Source: Apoda limacodes
Lineage: Eukaryota; Arthropoda; Insecta; Lepidoptera; Limacodidae
Length of the DNA stretch: 64,000 nt
Assembly (NCBI GenBank): GCA_946406115.1
Contig: OX291546.1
Location: 9,789,019 to 9,853,018 of the forward strand
Direction: 5' to 3'
Made by a program: the position numbers and the translations under genes. The notes beneath the pieces were generated by a model that was not told the DNA's origin, searched no databases, and saw only the letters and a list, made by a program, of their open reading frames with translations. This document shows positions 1 through 11,818 of the stretch, piece by piece. Position 1 is the stretch's first letter, and the number at the start of each line of letters is the position of its first letter.

Positions 1-1172
1 CCTACTAGGCAATTTCCGTTCTTATGGAAGACTGCTAATGTGCACCCGGTGCCCAAAAAGTCCGATAGATTAGATCCATCGAATATCGCTATTACCTCTC
101 TCCTCTCCAGGGTGATGGAGCGTGTGATCAACACACAGCTTCTTAGATACCTAGAAAAACACGACCTGATCAGCGACTGTCAATATGGCATTCGCCTTCC
201 AACCTTCCAATGGGCACTAGCCATTGAGAGTCAGGGGGAGGGAGGCATTGGCATGTAGCCTGGACAGAGCGAAGGCGTTCGATCGGGTCTGGCACCCGGG
301 TCTTCTATCGAAATTGCCATCTAGCTAGCTAGCTTTTTGTCCGACAAACGCATACGAGCCGTAGTTGACGGTAGTTGCTCTAATAGCATGGACATTAATG
401 CTGGTGTCCCGTAAGGCTCTGTGCTGTTTCCTACGCTCTTTCTACTGCATATCAATGATATGTTGGACATCAACAACATGCATTGCTATGCAGATGACAG
501 TACTGGAGATGCTTATTACACTGGTCGAGCAAGCATCCCTCGTTTCGTTGTGGTGGAAAAACGTTAAGAACTTGGACGGATTCAACCCTACAAAGACACA
601 AGTGTGCGCGTTCACCGCTAAGAAAACCCCATTCTCTGTGGTCCCACAATTCCAGAATTCTCTACTACATCTCGAAGAGCATTGGGATCCTTGGTGTTGA
701 CATCTCCTGCGATGTTCAGTTCCGAGATCATCTGCAGGACAAGGTGAAGCTGGCCTCCAAAAAACTTGGTGTACTCAACAGAGCGAAGCAGTACTTCACG
801 TCGGGGCAAAGGTTGCTGCTTAACAAGTCGCAAGTCGGCCCCATATGGAGTACTGCTGCCATCTCTGGGCGGATGCACCCAGATATCAGCTTGGCCCTTT
901 TGACTCGGGTCAACGACAGGCTGTGAGAATTGTCGACGATTCCAAACTCAATTGCGGTATCGAGCCTTTAAGTCTGAGGAGAGACTTTGCCTCCATGTCT
1001 GTGTTCTACCGCTTGTACAATGAGTTTTGTTTTGAGGAATTGTTCGAAGGATGCCCACGGCTACTTTCTACGCGAGTGATACCCCTGGTGTTGCAAGCGT
1101 CCATAGGCTACGGTGACCACTTACTATCAGGCGGACCGTAAGCTTGTCTGCCACCTTAGTGGTGTAAAAAAA
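1..1172 (+). mobile_element. Decayed non-LTR retrotransposon (LINE) fragment, 3' part
   Basis: Near-copy of the 3' half of the LINEs at 16912-19372 and 51756-55372. It enters from the window edge inside the reverse transcriptase (RT) region (peptide WKTANVHPVPKK, then MERVINTQLLRYLE), passes remnants of the RT core (HCYADD is replaced by HCYA followed by frame breaks) and ends with the family 3' tail (ccaccttagtggtgt plus a short A run at about 1165-1172). Several internal deletions and frameshifts break the frame, so it codes for nothing. It ends only about 36 bp from exon 12 of the short CTL copy, so that gene's last exons, if they exist, lie beyond the left edge. Confidence 0.9.
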
Positions 1173-1207
1173 GTATTCAAAATAAAATAATATACAAAAA
1201 AAATTAC

Positions 1208-1490
1208 TTTGTCCAAAATAATGCATGTCTCAGCGTTCTTAATGATTAGGTTAGAAGCATCTCTCGCGCTCTTATAAAAAGTGGTTCCATGAAGAGCACA
1301 CAAAATGTAAGCATTTTTGTTGACAACCCTTAGAAATTCATCTATAAACCAACAGAAGGATCTAAGGAATTTTCCAATTAACTCGCCCATAACGCCTTTT
1401 GTCAATCTGTCTATAACTTCAGCTAAACAGCGCATCAGACGGACAACTGAAACTATCAACGATCCAACAGCTATCGTTCCTAAATGGTGC
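1208..1490 (-). CDS. Short CTL copy, exon 12
   Basis: The acceptor is aaatcttcag and the donor GTAATT after LDK. The exon contains the strongest family signature: HHLGTIAVGSLIVSVVRLMR, then LRVVNKNAYILCALHGTTFY and KSARDASNLIIKN, matching the NAYIMCAVHG and SARDAFSLLMRN region of the complete gene. It is 283 nt against 292 (three codons shorter), with identical phases. No stop codon is present in frame. Confidence 0.88.
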
Positions 1491-4400
1491 CTGAAGATTT
1501 AAAAAAAGTTTTTATTAAGGGTAAAGTAAATTTCTTCTAATGTTTGGTTGTCAGCAAAGACCATTTAGATGTAGGCTACTGAAGGCCAGGGACCTTATTG
1601 GGAACAGTCTCGAGCCATTCGAACTCTGGAGTTCCAGAGAAAAATGTATGCAAGTACATTCACGGGTTTTGAGGGGTAAGTCAGACTTCCATACATTTTT
1701 GTCTCGAATTGCGGACTTCGAATAGATCGCGAGTGTTCCCAATAAGGTTATGAACCAGGGCCATCACCGTGAAAATAATGTGCTTAAGGCGAGGCACAGA
1801 TCGGCATTGCATCATTATCAATCAGCCTTTAGCAGTCTACTCTAGGTGTCTCCTAATGAATTCCACCACACCCGGTCCTCTGTCTTTCTTATCTAGCCAC
1901 TTCCGTCTCCCTTCCCTTTTTCAGACAATTAATGCATTTGCATACTAAAGTGACGTTTTTGAAAAATAGTTGTACTCGAAGTTGCTAAAAGATGTAAACC
2001 GTCATTGAAAAATAAATTATTATAAACCAACTTAAGCCCGCGGCTCCGCCTGCGCTAAGTTCGGTTATCGGTTGGGGATTTCTATGTCAACTACTTTATT
2101 ATAGTAAGGAAGTTTGCTATAGCAAGTTAGCTTTTTATGTCTGTAGCTATAGTTTGTCCACGTGGAATAAAGCTAGATTCAAATATTTAATCAGTTCTTC
2201 AAAATTCAAGATGGTGGATCCAATATGGCCTTTTGAAAATTTAACTACCTACTGCTGATGCTGTGTGTGTGCCGTTGCTGATTTAGTTCTTTTATCATGA
2301 AATCAAGTTTCACAGGTTTATGGCTTTTTGGATTTTTATATTTGGGATGTAACATCTTGTTTCGTGCCAAATTCCATGACTTCAGGTCAACATGATGTAC
2401 CCTATAGGTTTTCACTTATTTGTGTCACAATATGCTACAAAAATGACCGTATTTTGGGCATTTTTTTTTATTGCATTGACGTAGAAGCTTTATTTTTACA
2501 ACTTTAAGTAGTCTTTAGTATTTGATGTTAATTTCAACTTAATACCTTCCTACGCGTACTTGAGTGAAAGGGTCTTGCTTGACAGAGTGACAAAATTGTT
2601 TTTTAATGTGTCATAACTACAAATCAACAAATTTCCGATTTTTTCTTTTATTTGTGAAGTAAAATCTTACTTCGTGTCAAATTTCATAAGTCAAGGACAA
2701 CGGGCAGTAGGTACCCCATAGGTTTTGATTAATTTGTGAATGCCAAACTTAGCGACAAATATGTCCATATTTCGGTCTTATTTTTTTATTGCGTTGACTT
2801 AGAAGCTTGATTATTTTATAGCTTCAAGAGACCGTAGATCTTAGTATTTGATATTAATTTCAACTTGATACCTTCTCGCGTTCCTGAGAAAAAAGGTCAG
2901 GACAGACAGACGGACAACAATCTGATCCTATAAGGGTTCCTTTCTTCCTTTTGAGGTACGGAACTCTAAAAATGTAGTAAAGTACCTGTAATGCCATTTT
3001 TGTTATTTGAAAAACAACATTTTGTATCAGGGCTGTCACACCTTACCTAAAAACTGGCTACGCCCTTGTGTACGGGGTGAGTAACAAGCAGGTGGGCATA
3101 ATGAGGGCCACTTGGTTACCCGCATGTAATAACAATGTTACGTGCAAATATGATGAAAAAAAAAACGGGTTGCACTCCGGGAGTGCCGGCAGAAGTGAAA
3201 ACATACTCGCTATTTACTTCCCATCACTTCTTATCCATATTTATTTATTAAAAATAATAACTTTTGTTTATTTCCTTTTTTGACGTTGTATATTTGACAG
3301 CTCAATCTGTCATAGAATTAAAATCCTATATCCAACCTCCCTCTACTACTCATAATCGCCATATACTAAAAATAAAAACTAACCTAATGTAAATAAAGGT
3401 CACGTGTCCTAACGCGAGTGACATCTTACGAATTTTCAATCAGGACACGTGACCTGACGCGAGTTTAACAGTTTTTACCCATCACAAAAAAAGTGCACAG
3501 CGCCGCTAAAGAAGTTTTCACTTCAAAAATTAAAATAGCTTTAGTAGTAGGTAACACTAACTACAACAGCCAAATCCTATTTTATTCTTATTGCAGGTTT
3601 TATAGGTAAGTTCTCAGTAGGAACAAAATCACTTACCGAACAGTACTGTAATTGGCTATAATTAGAATAAAAAAAGGCATTTTCTTCTTGTTTGATGACC
3701 AATACCAACACGAAAAAGTACCTGCATATATCATGTCTGCCCAACCATATAAAAATAACCACGTCCATAACAAGCAGAATATGTTTGTGCCTGTGGTAAA
3801 GAAAACAAAAAACACATAACAGGATTATTTTATGTAGATGTAGACGTTATACAATAAAGCTTTGCAGCGTGCTTCATTTTTGCACAAACGAATTTCTCAC
3901 TTATTTTTGACATTTACTGATCAAACCCTGAAATTTTGTAGATTAGCGTCGAGGCTACCGAGGTGGTCAATTTTTTTTCTTGCCCTAATAAAATGCTTGT
4001 TATTCAAAAACTAAATAAAGTAATAATGCGGTTTAGATAGTTAAATAACCTACAGTTTTTTAAAACTATACCTAAGTAATGCTAGTCAAACAGTAATGTA
4101 TACAATCACGTATTTGGATGAAATAATAATTAATTTTAATATTTCTTACCTACTCACTATAATTTAAAATAAAACTAAACATAGTCCGGTATAAATACAC
4201 ATACCCATATACATACTCTTCTAAATGCTCTACCTGTGTGTGTGTCCACCTTAGAGGTAGACTTTATTTTTTGGACCAAGGACACTATTGTCCTTTAATA
4301 CTTTGCTATTCTCCTTTAATTAATTAATTCAAATTTCTGGTGATGTATTTCAGAATTCACTTGACATTTTACGGTTGCATATTCTTTTTGCGACTATAGT

Positions 4401-7400
4401 AAATAGACAAGATACCTAATAACACATTTTAAGTAGCGAAATGAATTATGTATTAAAGCGAAATATAGCGAAAGATATTTAATGTAGGTAACGTAGTTTG
4501 GCAGAAAAAATGTGGATCGGATTCACCTTAAATGAAATTGGATTAAATCGTATACATTCAGTTCATTTTCAGTTTTTACCTGGAAGCTATCGTTCCAAAA
4601 CCATCTATATAAGGTTTAAGCGTAGCGTTTTCTAATGTAATTTTGACATTTAAACATTAATTGCATAAATCATATATAAAAATAGAACTAACAGTATAGA
4701 GCGTACACGATGAATTTAGACTGCAACTCTGCAGTGTTATCGCTAGCGTAAATGTTTAAGGCCACAACACCGGCGTAGACGAACAATACAAACATGATGC
4801 TGGCTAGCCAGATAGGCAACAGCAGAGTGCATTTGATCGACATCACTAGCCTGAAACGTAAAAGGACAGGTATCAGAAAAACAGCTGTTAAAATATAACT
4901 ACCTCCTTGTTCAAAACTGTTTGTTTTTATAGCCAGACAAGAACAGACAATGTGAGTCTATTTTCTTTGGCTCTGGTCTTTCATACAAGAACAGGCAATG
5001 TGAGTCTACTTTTTTTGGCTCTGGTCTTTCATTTTATTATATTTTCGATTTATAGGACATATCTATATTCAAACGGATACCACTAGTTTCTTTGCAGATA
5101 CACTGTCAGAAGCAGTCTTCATACTTACCACTGTTAGGGCACGCAAGGCCTGCCCTCACCTTGACCGCGGGTGTTGGCCCATAGTCCATCACGCGAAGCC
5201 AATGCAGATTGTGGAAATCACATACCTACGTATTTTGATATATGTATCACTAGCTTTTGCCCGCGGTTCCACTCACCCTAAAAGGATAACAACGGCAACT
5301 CCTCAATTTTAGAAAAAAAAACGACACATTTGAAGTGTTCAGTTAGCCTATGTCCTTTCTCGTGACGCAAAGTACTCCATGCCAAATTGCATCTTAATCG
5401 TAACAACGGTCTAAGCGTGTAGAGGTAACAGACAGATAGACAATGTTTTCTTTTACCGAAAAGCCAGTAGTGTAATATAAAATAACAATGTACTCAAAAA
5501 ATACTACGGGGAAATAAAATATAATGATCTTTATAAAAAAAACGGGAGTGCCGGCAGAAGTGAAAACACACAACCTGGATATAACATTTTAACATGTGTA
5601 ATCCGCACTTTCATCTTTTCATCAACCCAATTTCCTCTTACTTTTTATTCGTCCTATACAGTTTAACATTTTTTTACCCATCACAAAAAAAAAGTGCACA
5701 GCGCCGCTAAAGAAGTTTTCACTTCAAAAATGGTCAAGTGAGAGTCGAACTCGCGCTCCACTATGCAGGTATAGTGCCTGGAGGCATCGGAAATTAATTC
5801 TAAAATAATAAATCAACCTTTATTTTACTTTTAGAGTTGTTGAGTCGTTTGCTAATCAGGTTTCTATTAACGACAAAAATTAACGTTTTTGTAATTTAGT
5901 AAATATGTAGAACTTACTTGCTTCCCTCTCGTATCAGTTTTATCGATTTTCGGATCTTTTTTCGTGCAAATATTATCATAATCAAGATGAATAATAATGC
6001 TAAGCCGTCTGCAATTACATAGAAAAGGCTTCCATCGTTTTCCAAATATGACCTCACCAAATAGTATAATGCTGTAAAAAACAAACTTTAGATACTTTTT
6101 AACATGTAGTACGAGTGTTTTGTTATTTTTTATCTCAGGTACTCGTAATAGTGTCATTACGTGCAGGCAAAGCGGGTGCTAAGATTCAATTACTCCCACA
6201 GGCTCTTTATTTGTAGATTTTACTTTTTTGAAAGAAAAGCGCCCGTTTATAGAACTCACGGTCGGTAATGATGCTCATATTCTATGAAGTATGTATAAAA
6301 GCTATCGGTTCAAAATATGAACCTCGCGCAGACTTAAGCAAGCAATTACAAGTTTTAACTTCATACAAAACATCAGGCCGTGGCGTTATCTCTCTACTTC
6401 TATTCCCACCATCTCAATTGTGTTTTGGTGAGTTTATATATTTATTCACCTTATATTTTTATTTATTTACTCGGCCGGCGGCGCGGCGGCGGTACGGAAA
6501 TAACAAACTTGAGTCATTAAAGCCTTCGGCCTCTAAAATTAGCCTCTTGTTAGTAATATTCTCCTTACCATCCTTAATATACAATGTACTATTACATTTC
6601 TAAAAATCTTTTTTTCTTCGTGCGATTTTAATTTATTAATAGTCAGACGGACTTCTACCTCAGCTACTATAGTGGTAGTTTAGAGTATTATAGTAGTAGT
6701 TTATAGTACCTACTATAGAAGTAATCTACCTATGCTACTGTAGTATGACTGATGTCTAAATATATTTGTTTGGTATAAGAAACAGTAGCTGGGTTGTGTG
6801 TGCAGCTGATTACTACTGGATTTGGTTCCGCTTCATAGGAATCTTCATAGGAATAGGAAACTACCTGTGTGACTTACCCTTTTTCTGTCACACGCAAATT
6901 TTATAATCTCAGCACAGACCCACTCTAAGCTTTAGGTACTACTCATCATTGATGTACACTACTAGCTGACTCTGGGTTAGACATAGACATAGACAGACAT
7001 TTATTTAGCATCATTTCACCCATACTGTTACATACACGTTTACATAAAGGTACACCAAAATAATGGAGATAAAAATAAGAAAACAAAAAACACTTAAACA
7101 AAACAAAAATATACGGATCTAACTAGACATATTTATATATGGGTGCTGTGATGCCAAACAGGACATCGACTCAGCGTATGCTGCAACAAGGTGCTGCAGC
7201 GCCGATTTTCAGCGTCGCGCTTAATAAAAGGTGTGCCCGTGAGGCACCGGTTATGTGTTCTAGTTTAAGGTAAATAGGTATAAGTATATATAAGGTATAT
7301 ATTAAATAATAAATAAGGTAAATATAAATGTATATGCAGGCAAAATTTGTAAAATATAAATACAATAAACTCATATAAAAATCATTAACATTATTAAACG

Positions 7401-10400
7401 GCCAACCCTTCGGCCGCGCCGAAACTTACAACTTCGTACCTTGTAAGTTTTTTCATAATTAAAATGTAAGTAACTGAAAATAAATAAAAATAATATATGA
7501 GCATCATATTTTAATAATAAATTTGTTTTATTTTATACCACCATTTAAAAATCGCTAACTTTAAAGGGTAGTTAAATTTTCAAACAGAACCTCTGTAACT
7601 GTGTTAAAATTTCATTGTGATAAATCTTTGAAAGTAGAAACCTGTAATTATAGGTCGGCGAGATATTTATTTTAGAAAAAAACGGGCTTACTAACATTTT
7701 TCCGACATTTTAAGGACTTTTTTTTTATAAAAGGTTCGGTTTCGGTTTCGGCCGAAACTACAATAAAACCGAACCTTCGGTTTTGGTTTCGGTTTCGGCA
7801 AAATAACATGTTTCGGTCGGTCACTAATTATTAAATATATTTTTACTATTTAGCCTTTTAACATTGTGCTGCATTGTTGGAACAAACCGACCACTCCGCT
7901 CGCGCGCGACTCATTTTGCTTTTGGACTATTAAAAAGTAATTCTTTAGTTTAAATTTAAAATTTTGGACATTACTAAGTTCACGAATAGGAGGAGGTATG
8001 TTGTTCCAACATTTGGTAGCCGCGTATCTGAAACTTCCTCGAAAAGCGGCAGTTCGATGTTGTGGTATTTTCAAAGCACTTTTTAAAACTCTCATATACC
8101 GAGTATCGTCTTCTCTTCGCCACTTTAGTCTATCGGAAAGAAATGTTGGATTATTGGTTTTTATCACCTTAAACAATAGTGTAGCCATGTGCAGCTCTCT
8201 GCGGTAGGACATCTTAAGAATGTTTGATGCATTTAAAAAGGGGGTAATATGGCTACGTGGCGGTACATTAAAGGTGTACCTTGCACAGGCATTTTGTACT
8301 CTCTGTATAATTCTATCTGTTTTTGCGAGCAGCCTAGGGCTGTAAACAGTATCTGCATAAGCTAACCTTGAAAGTACTAGACAGTCACACAGCTTCATAC
8401 GTAGCCCCTCGCTTATAAAATCACGAATGCGATACAAAACTTTAAGGCGGTAAAAACAATTTCGTACAATCGCTACAACGTGACTTTCAAAGCGGAGACT
8501 GTCATCCATTAATACGCCTAGATTTCTCGCCTCGGTGACACGATCTACCTGTCCTCCAAGAATACTTATAGTAGGATTCCTACTGACTATTTGGTCTATT
8601 TGTTACCTTGAACCAAGTACTATGCACTTTGACTTGCGTGGATTTAAAACAAGTGTATTGGATTCAGACCACAAAGCTATATTCTGCAAATCTTGATTAA
8701 TTTTTACTACTGCACTATCAGTATAACTGGGATCGAATGTCAAATATACTTGTATATCATCTGCATACAGGTGATATTTGCAGAACTGTATCTTATTGCA
8801 AATGTCTGCAGTGTATAAAATAAAAAGTTTTGGGCCCAAAATAGATCCCTGGGGAACTCCTCTTGTCAACGGAAAAAGACTTGAAACCATACGTGACCCA
8901 TCATTTTTATTTAAGGCCACTGACTGTGTGCGACCGGACAAGTAGCTAGAAAACCATTGAATTGTTTTCGGTTGAAACCCGTAGTAACTTATTTTGGATA
9001 ATAAGAGAGGAATACTTAGAGTTACGCTCCCGGCCACTTAGGTTGTGGAATAAGCTCCCTGTCAAGGTTTTCTCTAAGGACTACAGTATGGGGTTCTTCA
9101 AGAAAGAAGCTTAAGCTATATTTAGAAAGTAGAATCATGTATAGATACAACCGTACAATATATTTGCAGCGTGGCCCACTCTACTATGCAGGCCCAGATG
9201 ACGATGACGGGCTTCCAGCGCAGTAGCAGCGCATACACCCAGCAGACTAACACCACCATTCCAACGCCACCCAACAGGTAGCACCAGGATCTCAACACAT
9301 CGTCCACTGCTTCTTTCACCTTCTGTACATGGCAACACAGCGTAACAGTATCTTCACTCAGAACAATCTCAACGTTCGGCAACAATCGTACATCTTAGAC
9401 ACTATTCGTATAGCTATTCGGTCGCCCTACAATAACGTTGCATTGATACTCTGTCGTACTCACTTGAGATCTGATTCGATATTCTATCTTGTAAATAACA
9501 AGTTAGTAAGTAACAATAAGTAACTTGACTACAAAATAATTACAGTTCTTTACACCGATAAGTATACGGTTCAAGTAACTCACGTGAGTAAGAAAGAACA
9601 AGAAATTTATTCCTTCCGGAATTTGGAGACAGCATTGTTATTGCGTAAGTAGCTACATAGTATTATATAGTCTGGTAGCTACCATCCTATTCTGTTGTGG
9701 CTTTTGTCATATAACAGCAATCGTTAAACCAAGTCAGAGGCCTTATTGGCTTGAATATTCTGAGAATTTAGTGGGAGTAGCTCAACAATAACGTCTGCCA
9801 ATTCGCAGAAGACCAGCGCGGTGGACATAGCCTAATTTCTCTAAAGAGAAGCCTATGTCCCTACGTGGAGATAAAAAATGGCTTTGCCGATCATGGGCTA
9901 GTCATAATGACGGAGGTAGGTATACTTTAGGTAGTTTTCCTTGTTACACACATTTGAAAAGACTTAGGATTCTGACTAATTCTGACCTGTATGAAATACT
10001 GACAAGCGGTCGTAGCATTCTCTTAGCCACAAAAATCACTTTTTGCATCGACTGGCTGCAGTATTTCCTCCAACACGTTGCTGTTGGTCCTCGTAATGGC
10101 TGAAAAATTTTAGAATTAAAGTGAATTTTATCCATCGTACTCGTGGAGTCAGCTCTACTTTAGCTCATAAGACCCTGACGTCTGCGCAACCGCAGTCACT
10201 GAGACAATCCTCGCTGGTATGGAATGTTTTATTCCTAACCCGCGAGTAGGTGCCGGTGTCGAAAAACGGCCGTGTTTTAATCGGTCTTGCAGAGAAACTA
10301 AAATTCTTAGTCTAACAGCGTATGAGGCTTGGACCACGGCTCGTAATAATAAGGATCCGAATATATCTGAGTTAAAACGCAATTAAAAGCTGTGTCGTAA

Positions 10401-11818
10401 ATATTTATTTACCAAAAAAGATAGGCAGATAGAGAATTTACCACCTATGGAAGCTGGCCTCAAACAACATACCTAGAGAGCAGTTTTTCAAGGAGTGCAT
10501 GTCTGGGAGCAGTGCTTAATTAGCAAAATATTCCTTCCCCATCTGAATAGGGCTGGCAGAAAGAGCAAGAAACTTGGATGCCATTATGGACCCAAATTTT
10601 TGTTGCTGCTCAAGCGTGCTTAGACAGTTCAGAAATTTGTGGCATTAGATGCAACTATTATAAACGCTTGCTCAGATTTACTGTGCTATGTTATTGTAGC
10701 AGTGCTTGTTGTAAATAAAACAAATAAGAACCAAATTAATTGTAGATCTTTTTATCCTTTATCTTTCTATTATCAAAAGGGCTTCGTGCTAAGCATTTTC
10801 ATATTTTTCTTTTTTTCGTAAATAATGTGGAACAGTTTTAAGTCTGTTATTAACTTTGTTAAGAGCTTTATAAAGTAAGGCGAAGAGATCGGTCGGGTTC
10901 TGGATGCATGCATAGACTAATTTTTCCCTACAACGAAAGAAATGCTGATACAGCCTGAGTTTCAGCGCTACCTTGGACGCAAAAAAAAGCTAGATACTGC
11001 ACTTACTAAATATAATGTACAGTTTTTCCTTACGAATATCTTTCAAAATTGAGAAAAATATAAAGGGTTATGAAATTAATGGAATTATTATTATTATTAT
11101 TTATTATATAACATAATACTTACTTAATATTTAAATTTATAACTAAATATAAGGGATTATTGCTTTTTACAGGCCTTAGTATTGTAGACGACCGCTGCGG
11201 CATGTTCAATATTTTATTTTGCTATAAAATTAATTAAAAAGTCATTTAATGTTAATCTACGTTCAAATAGCTTTTATTGCATATTTTTAATTTACAAGTT
11301 TCATATACAAATTTGAAAATATGAGCACGTTAATTTATGTATAGTACCTAAATTTTAATCTTTTAAGTATTGCGTCATATTTCACTACGGAACCCTATAT
11401 AATTGACTTTACCAATGAATCGGCCATCATCGATTTACTTGAAAACGATATTAAACTCGACCTGGTAACTCAAATACTATCTTCAGATATTTTTTTACGA
11501 GCGCAGGGAAGTCGGTATTTTAACCCCTCTCCCTCCCACCTGCCACGAGGTAATTTCTGACTACCAGCCTTATTGATCTCAGATTAACCTAAACATCAGC
11601 CATGCCAAGTGGACATACAACGATGCCCAATAGGAACCGGACTATAGGTATCTACGTATAGTATTTAAGGTAGTTTTATTTATACTCACTGTAATATCCA
11701 AGAAAGCCCCAGCTGGGTAAAACAATCAGAAATATGATGAGCCATATTACGTCGGTGCATGATCGACTGCTTACAGGACCACTGAATCTTAAAACTCCAC
11801 CGTAAAACTTAGGTTTCT
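1208..11818 (-). CDS. Second, shortened choline transporter-like (CTL/SLC44) paralogue, partial and possibly a pseudogene
   Basis: Minus-strand exons at 11690-11818, 9987-10099, 9157-9322, 5918-6071, 4693-4850, 3637-3790 and 1208-1490 correspond to exons 2, 3, 7, 8, 9+10, 11 and 12 of the complete CTL gene at 38298-59091. Each has a GT donor and AG acceptor, and every junction phase matches its counterpart. CTL/SLC44 proteins are multi-pass membrane proteins that transport choline and related amines. This copy is shorter: exon 8 lacks 24 codons, exons 9 and 10 are replaced by one exon 52 codons shorter, and exon 3 is reduced and has an in-frame TAA. Exons 4-6 were not recognised between 9323 and 9986. 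Exons 13-14 would lie left of the window and the first exon was not found. The intact phases argue for long-term coding selection; the stop and missing exons argue for recent decay. Which applies now is undecided. Confidence 0.6.
1491..3162. other. Intron of the short CTL copy (exon 12-11), repeat-derived
   Basis: No coding exon was recognised here. A fragment of the 'cccgcggctccgcctgcgctaa' type dispersed repeat lies at about 2035-2090. About 2200-2960 carries a repeat of the 'acagacagacggacaac ... aggtacggaactc' kind that recurs at 28220-28350, 39240-39560, 49563-49860, 55790-55890 and 63270-63700. Confidence 0.5.
3163..3530 (+). repeat. MITE-like repeat, copy 1
   Basis: Left end cgggagtgccggcagaag followed by tgaaaac; right end agtgcacagcgccgctaaag followed by aagttttcacttc. 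The inner parts of the two ends (gaagtgaaaac and gttttcacttc) are inverted copies. The same ends recur at 5540-5730, and the right end alone at 37100-37172, so this is a dispersed non-autonomous family. No ORF is present. Confidence 0.6.
3637..3790 (-). CDS. Short CTL copy, exon 11
   Basis: The acceptor is ctttaccacag and the donor GTAAGT, with a two-base overhang (CG) as in the complete gene. It reads TNIFCLLWTWLFLYGWADM, then AGTFSCWYWSSNKKKMPFF and ends in R. This aligns with VNALGFFWTMFFISGVADM and ASTFSTWYWTFDKSRNLPFF at 41918-42074 and is one codon shorter. Confidence 0.85.
4693..4850 (-). CDS. Short CTL copy, exon equivalent to 9 and 10 combined
   Basis: The exon starts after gtttcag with one base completing Lys, then reads LVMSIKCTLLLPIWLAIMF, a hydrophobic helix, and NIYASDNTAELQSKF, ending ...CTATACT before GTTAGT. 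Its 5' phase equals exon 9 and its 3' phase and donor (T then GTTAGT) equal exon 10 of the complete gene. It thus replaces 314 nt with 158 nt. The cysteine-rich extracellular loop of the paralogue (NCVCGTAYTE through CHFTGFDSDG) is missing. Confidence 0.8.
5540..5730 (+). repeat. MITE-like repeat, copy 2
   Basis: Same end sequences as 3163-3530 but a shorter interior, lying in the intron between exons 8 and 9+10 of the short CTL copy. The length difference with conserved ends is typical of internally deleted non-autonomous elements. Confidence 0.6.
5918..6071 (-). CDS. Short CTL copy, exon 8
   Basis: The acceptor is ttttttacag and the donor GTAAGT. It encodes LYYLVRSYLENDGSLF, a membrane helix, and ends KSIKLIREGSK, matching AIALIQEGSK of the complete gene. 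Phases match, but the exon is 154 nt against 226, so 24 codons of the loop and start of the next helix (the TKQETW region) are absent. Confidence 0.85.
6072..7849. other. Intron of the short CTL copy (exon 8-7), left part, low-complexity and repeats
   Basis: No exon was recognised. The stretch holds AT-rich sequence, a short GC-rich patch (ggcggcgcggcggcggtacgg near 6477) and, at about 7733-7820, a degenerate ggtttcgg simple repeat with its inverted form (ccgaaac, ccgaacc). The reading frames here look like chance ORFs. Confidence 0.4.
7733..7820. repeat. Degenerate ggtttcgg simple repeat
   Basis: Runs of ggtttcggtttcgg alternate with ccgaaac and ccgaacc, so the stretch can fold back on itself. 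It directly precedes the 3' end of the LINE fragment at 7850-9036. Confidence 0.65.
7850..9036 (-). mobile_element. 5'-truncated LINE, reverse transcriptase part, one in-frame stop
   Basis: Minus-strand reading gives the second half of a LINE RT from a family different from the other LINEs here. It has SSYLSGRTQSVALN, GVPQGSILGPKLF, the catalytic YADD in HLYADDIQVYLT, then NPRKSKCIVLGSR, a TAA, and the same frame continues as QIDQIVSRNPTISILGG and MDDSLRFESHVVAIVRN to the thumb-like C-terminus. A single nonsense codon separates the two frames, so the insertion is fairly young. It is truncated 5' of the finger and palm motifs, where it meets a fragment of another LINE. It lies in an intron of the short CTL copy. 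Confidence 0.85.
9037..9115 (+). mobile_element. Small fragment of the 988-codon LINE family, C-terminal part
   Basis: About 80 bp nearly identical to 19154-19230: it encodes RLWNKLPVKVFSKDYSMGFF followed by KKEA. It abuts the truncated end of the opposite-strand LINE at 7850-9036, forming a chimeric junction. Confidence 0.8.
9157..9322 (-). CDS. Short CTL copy, exon 7
   Basis: The exon lies between acceptor tgtacag and donor GTACGG. It is 166 nt long, the same length and phases as exon 7 of the complete gene (46956-47121). It reads KVKEAVDDVLRSWCYLLGG and then a hydrophobic segment ending in the loop ALLLRWKPVIVIWAC, matching VLLLRWIVTPVVWAS of the paralogue. These are the second and third membrane helices of the CTL fold. 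Confidence 0.85.
9987..10099 (-). CDS. Short CTL copy, exon 3 remnant with in-frame stop
   Basis: After a good acceptor (atttttcag) the frame set by exon 2 reads SNVLEEILQPVDAKSDFCG, which aligns with GDVQRLLAPIDTKGRHCG of the complete gene (shared V..LL.P.D.K...CG). The next codon is TAA at 10023-10025. Beyond it the frame runs to CAG followed by GTCAGA, a phase-0 donor as in the complete gene, but the exon is 51 nt shorter and the conserved KPYLVFF stretch is not recognisable. It is either a disabled exon or a sequence error. The identification rests on limited similarity plus matching phase. Confidence 0.5.
10136..10392 (+). mobile_element. Internal fragment of the 988-codon LINE family
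   Basis: Closely matches 17158-17410, the region between endonuclease and RT (TETILAGMECFIPNPRV, then AYEAWTTARNNKDPNISELK). Both ends are missing. It sits 36 bp upstream of the exon 3 acceptor of the short CTL copy, so it may have disturbed that exon's splicing signals. Confidence 0.8.
10393..11689. other. Intron between exons 3 and 2 of the short CTL copy
   Basis: AT-rich sequence with no recognisable exon, RNA gene or repeat ends. Short ORFs on both strands look like chance. Confidence 0.4.
11690..11818 (-). CDS. Short CTL copy, exon 2
   Basis: Read on the minus strand the exon begins after ...ttccag and ends ...TATTACA before GTGAGT. It encodes 42 full codons containing SGPVSSRSCTDVIWLIIF, the conserved CTL start of the first membrane helix (GPI.NRSCTD in the complete gene). 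It takes two bases to finish a codon at its 5' end and leaves one at its 3' end, exactly as exon 2 at 58969-59091 does. Confidence 0.85.

Noticed and set aside
9323..9986. Exons 4-6 of the short CTL copy
   Set aside because: Several AG/GT-bounded stretches were tried (for example between ttttgtag near 9530 and GTGAGT near 9461), but none gave convincing CTL similarity.
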